Positions 37,277-48,671 of a stretch of DNA of 64,000 nt are shown piece after piece. Location: NCBI GenBank assembly GCA_951804985.1, contig OX638130.1, forward strand, positions 86,399,069 through 86,463,068, written 5' to 3'. The notes beneath the pieces are model-generated. The model worked only from the letters and a program-made list of their open reading frames with translations. It was not told the origin of the DNA and ran no database searches. Each line of letters starts with the position of its first letter. Within the stretch, counting starts at the first letter, position 1. This DNA comes from Dryomyza anilis (taxonomy: Eukaryota > Arthropoda > Insecta > Diptera > Dryomyzidae). The position numbers and the translations under genes were made by a program.

Positions 37277-37818
37277 GGCCAGTTTTTCAGTGCTAGTTGA
37301 CCTTTGTTTGTGGTTTAAACTTCGTTTAAATCGATTTTTTCAGTGAACTTCAACCGTCGTTTAAACTTAGTTTAAACGAACGATGCTGATGGTTTAAACT
37401 ACGTTTAAACTTACAAAGTTTTTGACATGAATTTTTTTCACAACACTTTTCACTATTTTCTGTCGCTGCGCTGTTTCACAAATTATTATAAATGTTGGTA
37501 GTTTTACACACTAAGCATTAAAAAAAAGTCTCACATGCACTTTAGTTGCTCGATCTCTTGTTTAAATTTAAAAATACATTAATTTTATTTTTCTGAAACA
37601 ATTTTTATATTTATTTAATTTTGAATGACATTTATCAGAAGTCAAAATCGAGAGAATTATTTGTCATTTGCCTGTGGTGCCTTATGTATTGTCTTGGTCT
37701 GTGTTCATTTTAATCTATCACTGAAAAACTGGTAACAAAATTAAACGACGTTTAATTTAAAGAGAAGATTAATTAAACGGAGTTTAAACTCCGTTTAAAG
37801 AGCACTGAAAAACTGGCC
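37277..37818. mobile_element. TIR element with GTTTAAAC motifs, copy 1
   Basis: Perfect 18-bp inverted ends GGCCAGTTTTTCAGTGCT at 37277-37294 and, reversed, at 37801-37818. Several GTTTAAAC-type palindromes lie just inside both ends. 542 bp, no open frame. No obvious target duplication. Confidence 0.82.
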
Positions 37819-37998
37819 AAATATTGACTCATAAAATAATCTAATTTGGAAGCACATATTAGACTCTTTCAATATCCTATTTAGGATACTTATTAGAATC
37901 ATATTTAGTAGTGTTTTAGGATCTATTTTAGGTCATATTAGGGTATGTATATTATTCGTTTTCAATTGAAAATGATATTTGAAGGGTTTATTCCGCCG

Positions 37999-38615
37999 CA
38001 CGGTGAACCAAAAGACACTTTTTTTGAACACAAATATATAACATTAAAACGATTCAGTAGATTTCGTATATTTTTTCGCGTAATAAGAAGAAATATCAGG
38101 TAAAGTTAAGCACTACAAGATGTCTTCTATTGTTTTTCAATAAATGTGTGAAAATATTTAAATTTTGAGATACTTTTTTGGAATTTTTAACATGTGATTT
38201 CTCAAAATTCGGAGATTTCGGGATAATTTTGTTTTTATTTTTGACCACATTGATAGTGATCAGATTAAGTTAGTACGAATGAAGAATATCGCTTGCAGTC
38301 ATTTGAATAAATTTATAAAAAAATCACAAATTTGTGAAATTGGAATAAAAATGGATTTTGTCATGTAATTTTTCAAAATCCGGAGCTTACATATATCGGG
38401 ATGATTTTTTATATTATTTTTGACGGAATTGATAGTGATCAGAAATAAGTTAGTGCGAATGGAGGATATCGCCTGACATAATATTCCTCTAATCAGAATT
38501 ATTGAAGTGAGATTTTGCTGAATATAATGGAATTATAATATTTATATATTATTTTACACATTACGATTATAAATTTGCGTAAATATAAACTGGCAGAATA
38601 TATTGTATATGTTGG
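37999..38615 (+). mobile_element. CACGGTGAAC element, right-truncated copy
   Basis: Starts CACGGTGAACCAAAAG and follows the left and middle parts of 21403-22789, including the 178-180 bp unit marker near 38278 and 38458. It stops matching near 38615 and lacks the right inverted end. It has fewer internal units than the full copy. Confidence 0.68.
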
Positions 38616-38738
38616 TGAGATTGGTCGACTGAGCGTGGCACATCCAATATAACCTAATTCTTTAAAACGCAATAATGATGTAATGATGTTAGGGATTTTG
38701 ATAAAATATATCTCAATAATAATCTCACTTATAATATA

Positions 38739-39446
38739 AAACCAGTTGGGAAGGTTAGATCACATGGGAAATTTTAAATTTTGTGTTATTATGATAGTTA
38801 GGATTATCAAAATTATAGTCGGTCTAAGCCGACTAATAATACCCTACACATATGTGTGGTTACCATCAAAGTGGTATATAGTTCACCAGGGTATACAAAT
38901 CCTGAAAATAACTACAAACTTTCAATCTCTGAAGAATTTCCGTTCATTTGATACCCATATTTACAAATGGGTAGGTGTACCGAATTTCGATTTTTTTTGG
39001 TAACCACAAGTCATTTCGAGGGAAAACATTATTTCCATGTATTTGACCATGAAGTCAATATATATTTGACCAGAAAAGTTTACCTATGCACGTATACAGT
39101 AAAATTGATCTGTAGAGGCAAATTTTATATGAGGTATTTGAATATAATTGGTCGGATCACAGGTCACAATGGACCGATCTGTAATTTTTTCGCACATACA
39201 GCGTAGGTACATAAGTAATCTAAATTATAAGTTTCATTTATCTAACTTTTCAATTGTTTAAGTAGTAGAGATTTCAACAGACAGACAGACAGACAGTCGG
39301 ACAGACAGACGGACATCGCTAAATTGACTCAGGAGGTCATGTTGATCAAGAATATATATACTTTTCCATACCGGAGATGCTTCCTTCTGGGTGTTACAAA
39401 CAGCGTACCAAACTGAATATACCCTTTCACTCTTAGTGTAGGGTAT
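38739..39446 (-). mobile_element. mini-me-like element, copy 2 (inverted)
   Basis: Near full-length match to 18171-18860 in opposite orientation, from AAACCAGTTGGGAAGG at the left to the ATACCC palindrome at the right, with an expanded (GACA)n run at 39280-39313. A small open frame at 38746-39003 is incidental, since the equivalent stretch in copy 1 carries a different frame. Confidence 0.78.
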
Positions 39447-39532
39447 AAAAAGTTGGACTACGAGTGAAAAGTTTGACTACGTTTGACTATGTTCGAGCCG
39501 AAAGTTCCCTGGTTCGATCCACACACGGTAAA

Positions 39533-40338
39533 AAAGATTTGTTTGAATATGTTTGAATTTAATTATAACGTAATTCGAAATCACCATATAAATATTAGGA
39601 GTAACATTTTTACATTAGAGTAAATAATTACATTATAATTGAATTGTATAATTATTTTGTTCATATTGAAATATTATTATACAATATTTAAACATAAATG
39701 GCTTTAATCGCGGATTTACATGAATTTACTATATTAATGTTTCTGTAGAAATATATATTTTTCATCAGATATTAATATATGTATTTTTGATATTTCCACT
39801 ATTTAACACACCCAACGTCAAAAAAGGTTCTTTAAATTATATGTGTTTGCTTATTTGTGGGTGACAATGAATTTTAAAATAATATAATTAATATGACAAC
39901 GCTTTAATTATATGTATGTTTTGCATTACGATATGACAATAAAATAACAACGCTGCCTACTTTAATACTTTTCAACACTCACATTAATACTTTTCATATA
40001 GTTCTTTTTGTGGAAGAATTTGTTTAAGTACCGCCAATTACTGTTAATACCGGATAGTGGCTGTTTGTGAAATATCCAATTCATCCGTAATTTACATGTA
40101 AACATAAATATGTTTACATGTAAATGCAATATTTTCACATTTAAACATATATATGTTTGCAAGAACGCTGAAAATTATTCATTCTGAACATAAATATGTT
40201 TGAACGAAACCAAAATTGGTTTGGCTGTTATTATATTAATGTTTGGCAATGAAATAATACTTTTGTTTACATAAAGCTTCAAAGATATATCTAATGCCTG
40301 CAAAATTATGTTTGGGAGAGCGCTTTTTTTGCAGCGTG
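39533..40338. mobile_element. ACACGG/CGTGT element, copy B
   Basis: Same left end (ACACGGTAAAAAAGATTTG) and right end (GGGAGAGCGC...GCAGCGTG) as copy A, with the shared middle GGCTTTAATCGCGGATTTACA and CACACCCAACGTCAA. About 0.19 kb shorter than A through internal deletions. Confidence 0.7.
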
Positions 40339-41490
40339 AGTGACTCTACGTAGATTTTGAGAGCCTTTTTTGGCTCTGTTTAGTGCTCAAATATGAATGT
40401 ATAAGGAGTATTAAAAGCATCATAAATATGAGGGTTATTGGGATCATAAATGGTGTCCTCTACTCGGGTAGGGAAAACATTTTTGAGATCTTTTAAATGT
40501 TCATATATCATTGTAACAATCTAAAATATGACTCAATTAAGAAACACCAAATATTTTTTAAGCGAAAAAACCGAAAATTTCCCTGCAAAAATTTGAAATG
40601 TTGTAGTATTCGTAAGAGGCGTGGATTTGTGAACTGACTCATTTAAGATTATTTAAAATGCTCTAAAATGTCTCAACAATAATAATGTTTTAGAAATAAT
40701 AAAAAAAGACATTTGAACGTGAAGATTTTTGGGAGTATATAATAGTGCGCTCTATCCAGGTTTATATGTCTTTTTTAGGCGAAGATAGTATTCAAATATA
40801 GGGTTTTAAAAACCTTAAAATATTTGCTGTGTATCATTTTATATACATTAATTGATTTCAAATACTATAAAAATCACATCCAAATTTAAAATTTTATTTA
40901 ATAAATATTTAAATTTGATTGCAAATACTAATTTAGATGTCATAAACATCAGCAAATAAGGCACACTATGTTTCTACATATTAGATAAATAACTTAAGTT
41001 ATTTTTCTTCTATGTAATAATAATAATATTTTCAATATATTTATTATAATGATTTCATTTCAATTCTTTGTATCATCACTCTACATGGTATTTTTTGTAT
41101 TATTCAACCAACACCGAAATTATAAAATATGAGTTCTTACTAAATATTGACGAATTTGAAGTTGCGCTGCAACTGCAAATAATGTGCAACAATTTTCAAT
41201 TGCAGACTGACAGACACGTAATAGAAATAAACGCAATGGACAGAGCGAACGATGAACCAGCGTGAATTTAATTCTTACATTTTTTTTTTTTTGACTTAAG
41301 TAACTTCAAAGAAGACGCAGGCAATAATACACATTATACAGTACTTCCATAAGAACAAGCAAAAAAAATAATAATAACAAAAAAACTCTGTGCATTTGCG
41401 AAAAATATGTTCTTTGTGGCGAGAAATATTTGCACGACATGTTAGAGGGTTAGGAATTTTTAAATATATGTAAAAATAAAGAAATAGAAC
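40339..41490. other. Non-coding stretch, nothing recognised
   Basis: AT-rich, no repeated unit or gene-like frame found. A short frame at 41068-41265 has no recognisable features. Confidence 0.3.
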
Positions 41491-41920
41491 ATCCCTAGTA
41501 GAAATTTTGGTAGGGCCATGGTCATTAAATGATCATGTCAATAATTTGAGATGATCGGAATATAACGAGGCCCATAAAGTCCTTATAAAGCAGTGTGCTG
41601 ATCATGTATTGACCTCAGGCCATGATCATGTATCGGGCAATTCCCCATTTTAATAATTACCCGACAATTGCCTTCTCAGAGCTCGAGCATAATAGGGTTT
41701 CTCTCATTAATCTCGATCATTGCCTGATGCTAATTTCGTTATGAGCAACAAATAATGTAGCTATGATCGGGAACATTGACTGTTTAGATAATGTAAACCC
41801 TGCTATGGTAAGCATGATAAGGGCATGCAAAGGCAATGATCATATTTTCTCTAATAGGGCTTACCCAACGAAAACCCGATCTTTTCCCGATGGCGCATCG
41901 TGCAAATTTCTACTAGGGAT
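41491..41920. mobile_element. 430-bp TIR element with ATCCCTAGTAGAAATTT ends
   Basis: Perfect 17-bp inverted ends, ATCCCTAGTAGAAATTT at the left and its reverse complement at the right. TAGAA occurs within a base or so of both outer borders and may be a 5-bp target duplication. The interior has repeated TGATCATG motifs and no open frame. Confidence 0.75.
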
Positions 41921-42774
41921 TAGAATATAAAAGTAAAATTTAACTTAAATAAAATATAAAACAAAAGAATTAAAATTAAAACAAAAATAAAAATAAAAGG
42001 CATAAACATTGAAATTAAAATAATATATAATATAATACAGTAAAGTACGAGAAAATGCGAATAGAAATGCCAATCGAAATGTCATTTTAATTTTAATGCG
42101 AGTTGAATTTTTTGCTATTCTCTAATTCGAATTCTTTTCGAAATATTTCAATCAGTACGAGTTTTGTAAAACAAAATCAATTCGATTATTTTAATTTCGA
42201 TTAAACGTAAATTTCAGAATATGTTTGAAAATAAAAATATTTTTAATATAAATAAGAAAAATATTAAGGAGCCAAATAAAATTAAAAAAAAAATGCAACA
42301 ATTTCAGTGAGACGCATTAACTGAACGTTATATGATAGCATGGTATTTATTTTGACTGTTCACGTCGTTGATGATGACGTCTGACCACATTTAAAAATGA
42401 AGCAGACTGAAACTAGATAATATTTGAACCCAGCAAAGAGCACATGTGAAATAGCACAATAAGAAACAAACAAAAATATACAACCGAATGCAATAAACTG
42501 AAGCAATACAAAATAAGAAATAAAAAATGGTTAAGACAATCGTCTACATGGACAGACAGACAAATGTATGAGTCTAACGTGCGGATAATGCTGCGTAGTA
42601 CGTGGGTAGTAGACGGACAGACGGATATATCAACACACAGATGGACAAACCGATGGAGAGACAGATGAACCACAATCAGACAGAAAGCACAAAGTGTTTA
42701 ATATGGTGTAAAATTGTTTCCTCGTTTTTGATTGCGATTAATGCATTCGATTGACGTTTTTTTTTTTAATTTAA

Positions 42775-43436
42775 TAACACTACTCAACAAAACGAGAAAA
42801 ATGTTTGCCATGGACATGTCATACATAAATTATATATAATTCGCGGTTGCTGATTTTGACTGCATACTAACGTTTTTAAGAAAATTGTAATCGAACTTCT
42901 AGGTCCCTTTCAGGCACTTTTTATAAAAAATGCAGAACATTAACCAACTATAATAATAATAGTTTGGCACTACAGTCCTATAAGAACTTAGGCCGAGCTC
43001 TCTCACCATTTTGAGCTGTGCGTGTTATATTTGTACTCAAAGTGGTGGGACCTACAGTTTATTGCCGAATCCGAACGGAGGGTGAGAGCTTTTCATAGGC
43101 AATAGTTTTACTCTCGTAGGTTTGCCATTTACTGACGAGAGGTAGCGCGGTATAGAAAAATGTTTCTATGAAAAGATGTTGTTAGCCCCAGTCAAGGCTT
43201 GAACCGATGACCTTTCGGCTCGCAGTCCAACGCACTAACCACTGAGCTGCCGCGGCTATATTAACCAACACTTTACATAGAATCTGTAAAAGGAGATTTG
43301 GTCCCAATTATCAATTAAAATATTTCAACAAATGCTAATATTCCGATATATTTTTAAGATATTTGTATCTCTAAACATTTCTTTGACTATTTTTGAATGA
43401 TTTTTTTTAGCATTTCGGATCTAATGATAAATAAGA
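42775..43436 (+). repeat. Dispersed repeat interrupted by the SINE (copy 2)
   Basis: Homologous to 27461-27812, split at 42949-43259 by SINE copy 2. Both halves align: the left half AACACTACTCAACAAAACGAG and the right half ending TAGCATTTCGGATCTAATGA. Confidence 0.7.
42949..43259 (-). mobile_element. tRNA-derived SINE, copy 2, with target duplication
   Basis: Same orientation and layout as copy 1: ATAGCCGCGG start, box A CAGCTCAGTGG, box B GGTTCAAGCCT, body, short (ATT)n tail at the left. It is flanked by a 10-bp direct repeat ATTAACCAAC (42939-42948 and 43260-43269). The surrounding repeat has a paralogue at 27461-27812 in which the matching site reads CTTAACCAAC without an insert, so this is a clean insertion. 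Confidence 0.92.
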
Positions 43437-43939
43437 AAATGATTTATTTTTATGCAGTGCATAGTTCAAACTAACGATAACTTTTTTATTCGGTTCTCAT
43501 TTTTAAAATATTAACTATTAACACAGTTTCTGTCAAAAACTGCATACATATTTTACATATAAATTACTGAAAAATAGTCGTTTTTATACAAATTTATCTC
43601 AAAAACACTACGTAATAGGAAAAAAACTGAGTATGCAATAAGAATAAGCATAGCTTAAGTATGAAGTAATGATTAGAGGTCGGACTTATATGCAGAATGA
43701 TATTCCGAAAATATGGAAAATATATGCAAATTATGTGCATATTATATGCAAAATATGCAGTTTTTTATATTAAAATAAGCGTAAAAATATGGAATAAATA
43801 TATTTGATCCTCATAATTTAAAAATGAAATACAGGCTTCGAGTCGCTTAAACATTTTCAATTTTGTTCCTTCTATCGTCTACTAAAAATGTAGTTATTTC
43901 CAAAAATGGTCAGATATATTTTTATCAATAACATCATAT

Positions 43940-44280
43940 CAATATTGGTTCAGGTTCAAAGATTTTCAAAATATCGGTTTCGGTTCCAACAAAAAAAAAA
44001 TGAAATGGATTCCTATTACTGATCCACACATTTTATTTAATAACGGTTCCTTTCCGGTGTCGGTTCCAAAAATCGAATTCCGGTTCTTTGTGGTCCCTGA
44101 CAAGGACGAAAATATCATTTTCGGTTCTGATTCCAAAATTTTTAAAATAACGGTTCTGGTTCCGACCAACCAGAATTGGTTGGTTCTTATTCCGAATCCA
44201 CACATTATTTAAACGATTCCGGTTCTAAAATTCGAAACGTTTCCGATTCCAAAAACCGATTCCTTGAGGTTCCTGCTATA
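43940..44280 (-). repeat. GGAACCGGAATC-type repeat, copy 2 (inverted)
   Basis: Reads CGGTTCCGATTCCGGTTC-type units on the plus strand. AAAATGTGTGGA with CCGGAATC spacing on the minus strand matches copies 1 and 3. Frames at 43966-44212 on both strands are artefacts of this repeat. Confidence 0.7.
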
Positions 44281-44885
44281 AAATAACCCTACTTTGGACA
44301 CTCTAGGACGTTCCGTTTGGAAATTATGAAGATTTAAAGAAAAACTAGATTCAAAACTGCATATCTTTGGAACCGAAGAATTAATTTAGTGATTTGTTGA
44401 ATAATTTATTAAGAGTAAAATTTTTGTATAAAAAAATGTATTTTTAAAAAAAGTTGGTTAAAATAATTGAATAAAAGAATTTGATTAATATAATTTGAAT
44501 AAAATAATCTGAATCATTAATAAAAATATGCTTCAGATCAGTGATGATTTTTTCAGTACAATTGTACTTTTTTCAGTACAATTTCAATATCAAAAGTACG
44601 CAAGTACTCTGCAGACCATTTTAGTACATTTCCATTGTAATAAATTCCAAAGCAATATATTTACTGATCACAAGTTATTGGCGCAAAACTATAGACAATT
44701 TGAAGCTACAACTTAATTTAATGTACCGCATTTGACATTTATTTTTATATGAAAACTTTTCAAATATAGGTTTATTCTGACTATAGTTACGGAAGGAATA
44801 CTTCAAAGCAGTTATTATGAAGCTTAATTTTTAATACCGATACTGTAACCTAATCCTACGGGGAAACGAACTGGTATTAGACTAG

Positions 44886-45113
44886 CACGTGACTGGTTTC
44901 TCGGCGATAGTGAACCGGTCCAAGTCTGTATTTTTATATGAAACCAACCGTCATGGCATTGTCCAGGGGAGGGTTAATAACCACCTCATACAGACCTTTA
45001 GACCTATCACAGAACTGGTCTTCAAGATTCTGTCCTTATTCGGTACCCAGGGTACCGGTCACAGAACATACCTTTGAACTAGAATAGCGATAAACCTTTG
45101 CACCAGTCACGTG
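44886..45113. mobile_element. 228-bp TIR element with CACGTGACTGGT ends
   Basis: Perfect 12-bp inverted ends at 44886-44897 and 45102-45113. It is GC-richer than its surroundings and contains ACCGGT/GGTACC motifs. It sits 48 bases left of the Helitron. No frame. Confidence 0.7.
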
Positions 45114-45414
45114 ATAGGAAATTATAGAGCAATTGACACTTTTTTACCGCAGGGAAATCTATCTATATATATAAAACTCTGGTCCGTCTGTCGGTCTGTC
45201 TGTCTGTCCCTTTGTTCAGCATCACGTCTAAACCGCTGAACCGATTTAACTGAAAATTTGTAACAGGATACTATGGAGTCCGGAGGGTGTCATAGGCTAT
45301 ATATGGGCGCGATTGGACAAAGGGGCGTGGTACCTCCCATACAAACAAAACATTACAAACGGCAAAACTCAGCACATACACAAGCTAAAAAGATGAAACA
45401 AAAAAACTCAATAT

Positions 45415-45730
45415 AACACACTAAAGCTCACCACACTAAAACTCACCACACTAAAACTCACCACACTAAAACTCACCACAATAAAACTCACCACACTAAA
45501 GCTCACCACACTAAAGCTCACCACACTAAAACTCACCACACTAAAACTCACCACACTAAAACTCACCACATTGAAACTCACCACAATAAAATTCACCACA
45601 TTGAAACTCACCACAATAAAACTCACCAAACTAAAACTTACCACACTAAAACTCATCACACCAAAATTCACCTCACCTAAACTCACCACACTGAAACTCA
45701 CCACATTAAAACTCACCACACTAAAATTTC
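45415..45730 (+). repeat. 15-bp minisatellite inside the Helitron
   Basis: About 21 tandem copies of CTCACCACACTAAAA with substitutions (ACTAAAG, ATTGAAA, AATAAAA). The minus strand reads through as a Val-Val-Ser-Phe-Ser repeat with no sign of being a real protein. The reverse complement, GTGGTGAGTTTTAGT, matches the array at 13791-13947. Confidence 0.92.
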
Positions 45731-45734
45731 TACT

Positions 45735-45960
45735 GTGAACAACTCTACGGGGAAGAATTCTACGGGAAAGAAATCTACCGGGAACAATTCTACCGGGATG
45801 AGTTCTACGGGAAGATTTCTTCCGGGAAGAATTCTACCGGGATGAGTTCTACGGGAAGATTTCTACCGGAAAGAATTCTACGGGAAAGCGTTCTATGGGG
45901 AAGAATTTTACGGGGCAGTCTGAGAAAAAATTGTCTTTGAGAAAAGTTGTTTTGGCGAAG
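45735..45960. repeat. Degenerate short tandem repeat in the Helitron
   Basis: Units of about 17-20 bases around GGGAAGAATTCTAC and GGGATGAGTTCTAC, ending in GAGAAAAATTGTCTTT. The pattern is related to the degenerate arrays at 7430-8340 and, reversed, 34990-35240. Confidence 0.7.
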
Positions 45961-46124
45961 AATTATTATTTGGCTACTACATTTTTAAAACCAATAAAAA
46001 AAACTTTCACAGCCAAGCACGGGCCCCTGATATAAATAATAAACATGTTTTTTATATTAATAAAATCTCTGCATATCTTTTAATTCACAAAATCTTGGCA
46101 CGTGTCGTGCACGGGACCAGCTAG

Positions 46125-46856
46125 TATTATACTAAAATCATAAGTACAAACATTTCATTTAAGTCAAAAAATGTTTATTTATTTTTTTTTTTAATTTAAT
46201 ATTTTATTAAAATTATAATTCCAATTTTTTCGTATTTGATCCTAGGTCTTGTTCATTAATTCATTAATACAAAAACCTAAATCCGGTATATTAAAAAAAA
46301 GGGTAAACATGGACATGAATATCTCTTTTCTCAATATAAAAATCAGCACCTATATAAAGTATGGCAAATTTATATAAAAGTCAAAAAAAAGATATTAAAA
46401 TTTATGAAAAAAAAGCACAATTTGGTTCCATTTAGTACAATTTTTTAACGATAAGTTACAATATTGATATTTTCAAATATCATCTCTGCTTCAGATATTA
46501 AAAATATGGATAAAAACACCGACATGTCTTTGTTCTACAATTTAAAAATGAAAACCATAACCGATACGAAAGATTCCCTTTATATCATTGGCAGTTTAAA
46601 TTTTGTATATCTTTATATTTACTAAAACTTCATAAAACCACAATAATTCACAAATGAACTTGTGACAGTTTTGACTCTTTATAAAATGCTTAAAATTTAA
46701 GAAAATTCTAAATATTTTATAATTTGTTTAATGAATGCGATCGATTTTTGTTTATTAATTAAATGTACGAAGTTTTGGTCTGTTTCGATTAACTAAATTT
46801 GTCCATCTTAATTATTTGTATATTTTCAAATTATCAAAATCAAAATCAGTACTCAC
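46125..46856. other. Start of the first ZNRF intron after the coding exon
   Basis: Between the Helitron and the ZNRF donor. AT-rich, nothing further recognised. If the next ZNRF exon lies outside the window, the Helitron and most of the repeats to its left are intronic. Confidence 0.4.
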
Positions 46857-47616
46857 CATTCAGTGACCAAATATGCGATGGCAACGACGTCGCCGTATAG
46901 ACGCGCCCCAGACCTGTACCGCTGGATGAAGCGGCCGCGGCGGTAGCCACTGCAATGCCATCCACAAAACCATTGCCCGACATGGAAACCTCCTCGAAAT
47001 GATCATAATTAATATTTAGAGCCTGTTGCATGACGCTACCGCCGCCAGCCGACGCACTGCCAGCGCCACCGTTCAACATTAAAGGATGGCTGTAAAAGGC
47101 GTTACCGCCGCCACTGCTACTATTAGCGGAGACGCTTGTGACAGGCAGTCCCATGCGAATGCCGCCGCCCAATGGATGATGCGTGGTGGTGCCGTGATGC
47201 TGCAACAAAAGATTCTGCTGATGATTATTGTTGCTGCTGCTAAAACTATTGTTATTCGTAGAGGTGCCAGCCGAATGTGTGTGAAGTGCAGTGCCAGCGG
47301 CATCAGGCACTGAACTTAAACTACGTGCACGTTGACGATCGATTGATGAAGTATTTTGCGTATAATGAGACGACTGTTGTTGCTGCTGCTGTTGTTGCGG
47401 ATGGTGATGGTGCACATGAATGCCTGGCAGTGCACGCAACAGATTAAAACCCTGAGTGCCTGCGCCACCGGGTCCACCGATGCCCGCCGAGGTTGTTGTT
47501 GTTGTGTTGACGCCGGCACTCGCTACAGCATCGGTGCCCGTCGAGCTGGTGGAATATGTGCGAGTACGTGGACTTTGGTGGCCGCTTGTGGCGGCTGTGC
47601 TCGCCTTGGCGCCCAT
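46857..47616 (-). CDS. ZNRF-type E3 ubiquitin ligase, first coding exon (partial)
   Basis: This exon encodes 253 residues plus one base of the next codon. ZNRF1/2 proteins are membrane-associated E3 ligases with an N-terminal myristoylation site and C-terminal zinc-finger and RING domains. Seen here: the start MGAKAS fits the myristoylation rule (Gly2, Ser6) and resembles vertebrate ZNRF2; an Arg-Thr-Arg-Thr-Tyr-Ser stretch lies at 17-22; His and Gln runs lie at 68-81; RARSLSSVPD at 96-105 resembles the family's Arg/Ser motif; Asn, Gly and Ala runs follow; the end, around LPSHIWSLN (245-253), is where the family passes into its zinc finger. The ATG at 47616 was chosen over an in-frame TTG two codons upstream. 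The exon ends at a strong GTGAGT donor (intron starts at 46856, phase 1). No zinc-finger or RING exon was found at lower coordinates, so the rest lies behind a very long intron. The family call rests on both ends of the exon, not on the catalytic domain. Confidence 0.78.
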
Positions 47617-47715
47617 TCGCAAAACTAATTGTTGGCCGTATAGTAGATGTTGACGTTGTACAATTAGTTAATTAAACCATTTATGTGGTGACTGTGTTGA
47701 AAAAGTTTTTCCAGC

Positions 47716-47860
47716 TAAAAATTCAAAATTAAAAATTGTGCAAATTGAAAATATTCGGCCAAACTTACAAGGTACGTCTGCACTTGCGGCTGCAGCGTTA
47801 AAGACTATTGCGACGTTTTCGAAAAAGGACTCGTCAGACAGATCAGTGTCCTGTTAATGA
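47716..47860 (-). other. Candidate 5' UTR exon and short intron of the ZNRF gene
   Basis: On the minus strand a consensus GTAAGT donor begins at 47768, after an exon ending CCTT. A T-rich tract followed by AG at 47716-47717 could be its acceptor, giving a 53-bp intron, with the 5' UTR resuming at 47715 about 100 bases before the ATG at 47616. The upstream exon would run from 47769 to roughly 47860, which is less AT-rich than its surroundings. Exact transcription start unknown; other acceptors closer to the ATG are possible. Confidence 0.4.
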
Positions 47861-48549
47861 TGTTGATGATGACGAAGTCGCTACGGCTGCTGTTGCAAAT
47901 GTTGTTGTGCTTTTTATGTCCTTTTTGTCGTATACTGTATAAGGTTATTTTTTTTGTGGTAGAAGTCGCTTTGCAATTAGGTGGTCGGTCTTATATTCAA
48001 GATCCTCTTTTATATTACAAAATAAAAAATAAAAACTTTGTACTCTTTTTTTTGTTTTTGTTCACTGCATTTAGTCTTTATATATTTTATTTTTGTATGT
48101 TTGCAAAAAATTTAATTTATTTTTATTTGCACAAAATTTATTTTCCTTTGGTTTGCTCAAAATTTTCCTTTGATTTGGCAGAATTTTCCGTTCGTATTTA
48201 TATTTTTCATATTGTCAGTAAGTCAGTCAGTCACTTTACTTCTTCTATTTTCGTTTGGCTACTTCTTCCTCTATTAACTTTGACATTTTTCTTCGCTGCT
48301 TCAATTTTTTTTAGTAGTTTTTCTTCGACAATTTGTCAATTGTTCTGCACAGTATTTTTATATGAATTTCCTTTTTTGTTGTCACGCATAAATTATGCAA
48401 ATTATTTAATAGTTTAAATTGTTTAATTAACTGCGGTGGTATTTTTTTTTTTGTTTTTTATATTTTTATTTATTTATACACAGCAACATTATTTTCTATA
48501 ATAAATTTTGCAGTTCGAAAGTATTGCCAGACGTGAGTTTAGTGTTAAA

Positions 48550-48647
48550 AAATTCTAATTGGAGGCAGTGCCAGAGTTTACATTTCACATTATATTAATA
48601 AATTTATTAAAATTTAAAACATTACACATTACATCCAATTAGAATTT
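48550..48647. mobile_element. 98-bp TIR element with AAATTCTAATTGGA ends
   Basis: 14-bp inverted ends at 48550-48563 and 48634-48647, perfect. Small AT-rich interior. Its left part (GGCAGTGCCAGAG) is a local GC island. Confidence 0.6.
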
Positions 48648-48671
48648 ATTAACGAACAACACATAAATAAA

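Larger units (their letters stand above)
45162..46124 (+). mobile_element. Non-autonomous Helitron with internal minisatellite
   Basis: The left end starts TCTATATATATAAAAC and follows an A. The right end is CTAG at 46121-46124 followed by T, as expected for Helitron insertion between A and T. A perfect hairpin (GCACG, loop TGT, CGTGC) at 46098-46110 lies 10 bases before CTAG, as in canonical Helitrons. After the left end come GTCY repeats and a segment around GTCTAAACCGCTGAACCGATT. The middle holds a 15-bp minisatellite and a second short repeat, listed separately. There is no Rep/helicase frame, so it would depend on an autonomous element. Total 963 bp. Its intact ends suggest fairly recent mobility. 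Confidence 0.85.

Noticed and set aside
47857..48417. 186-residue hydrophobic open frame on the plus strand
   Set aside because: Composed of Phe/Leu/Tyr/Ile from T-rich DNA, antisense to the probable ZNRF leader, with no family resemblance. Length alone is not support in such composition.
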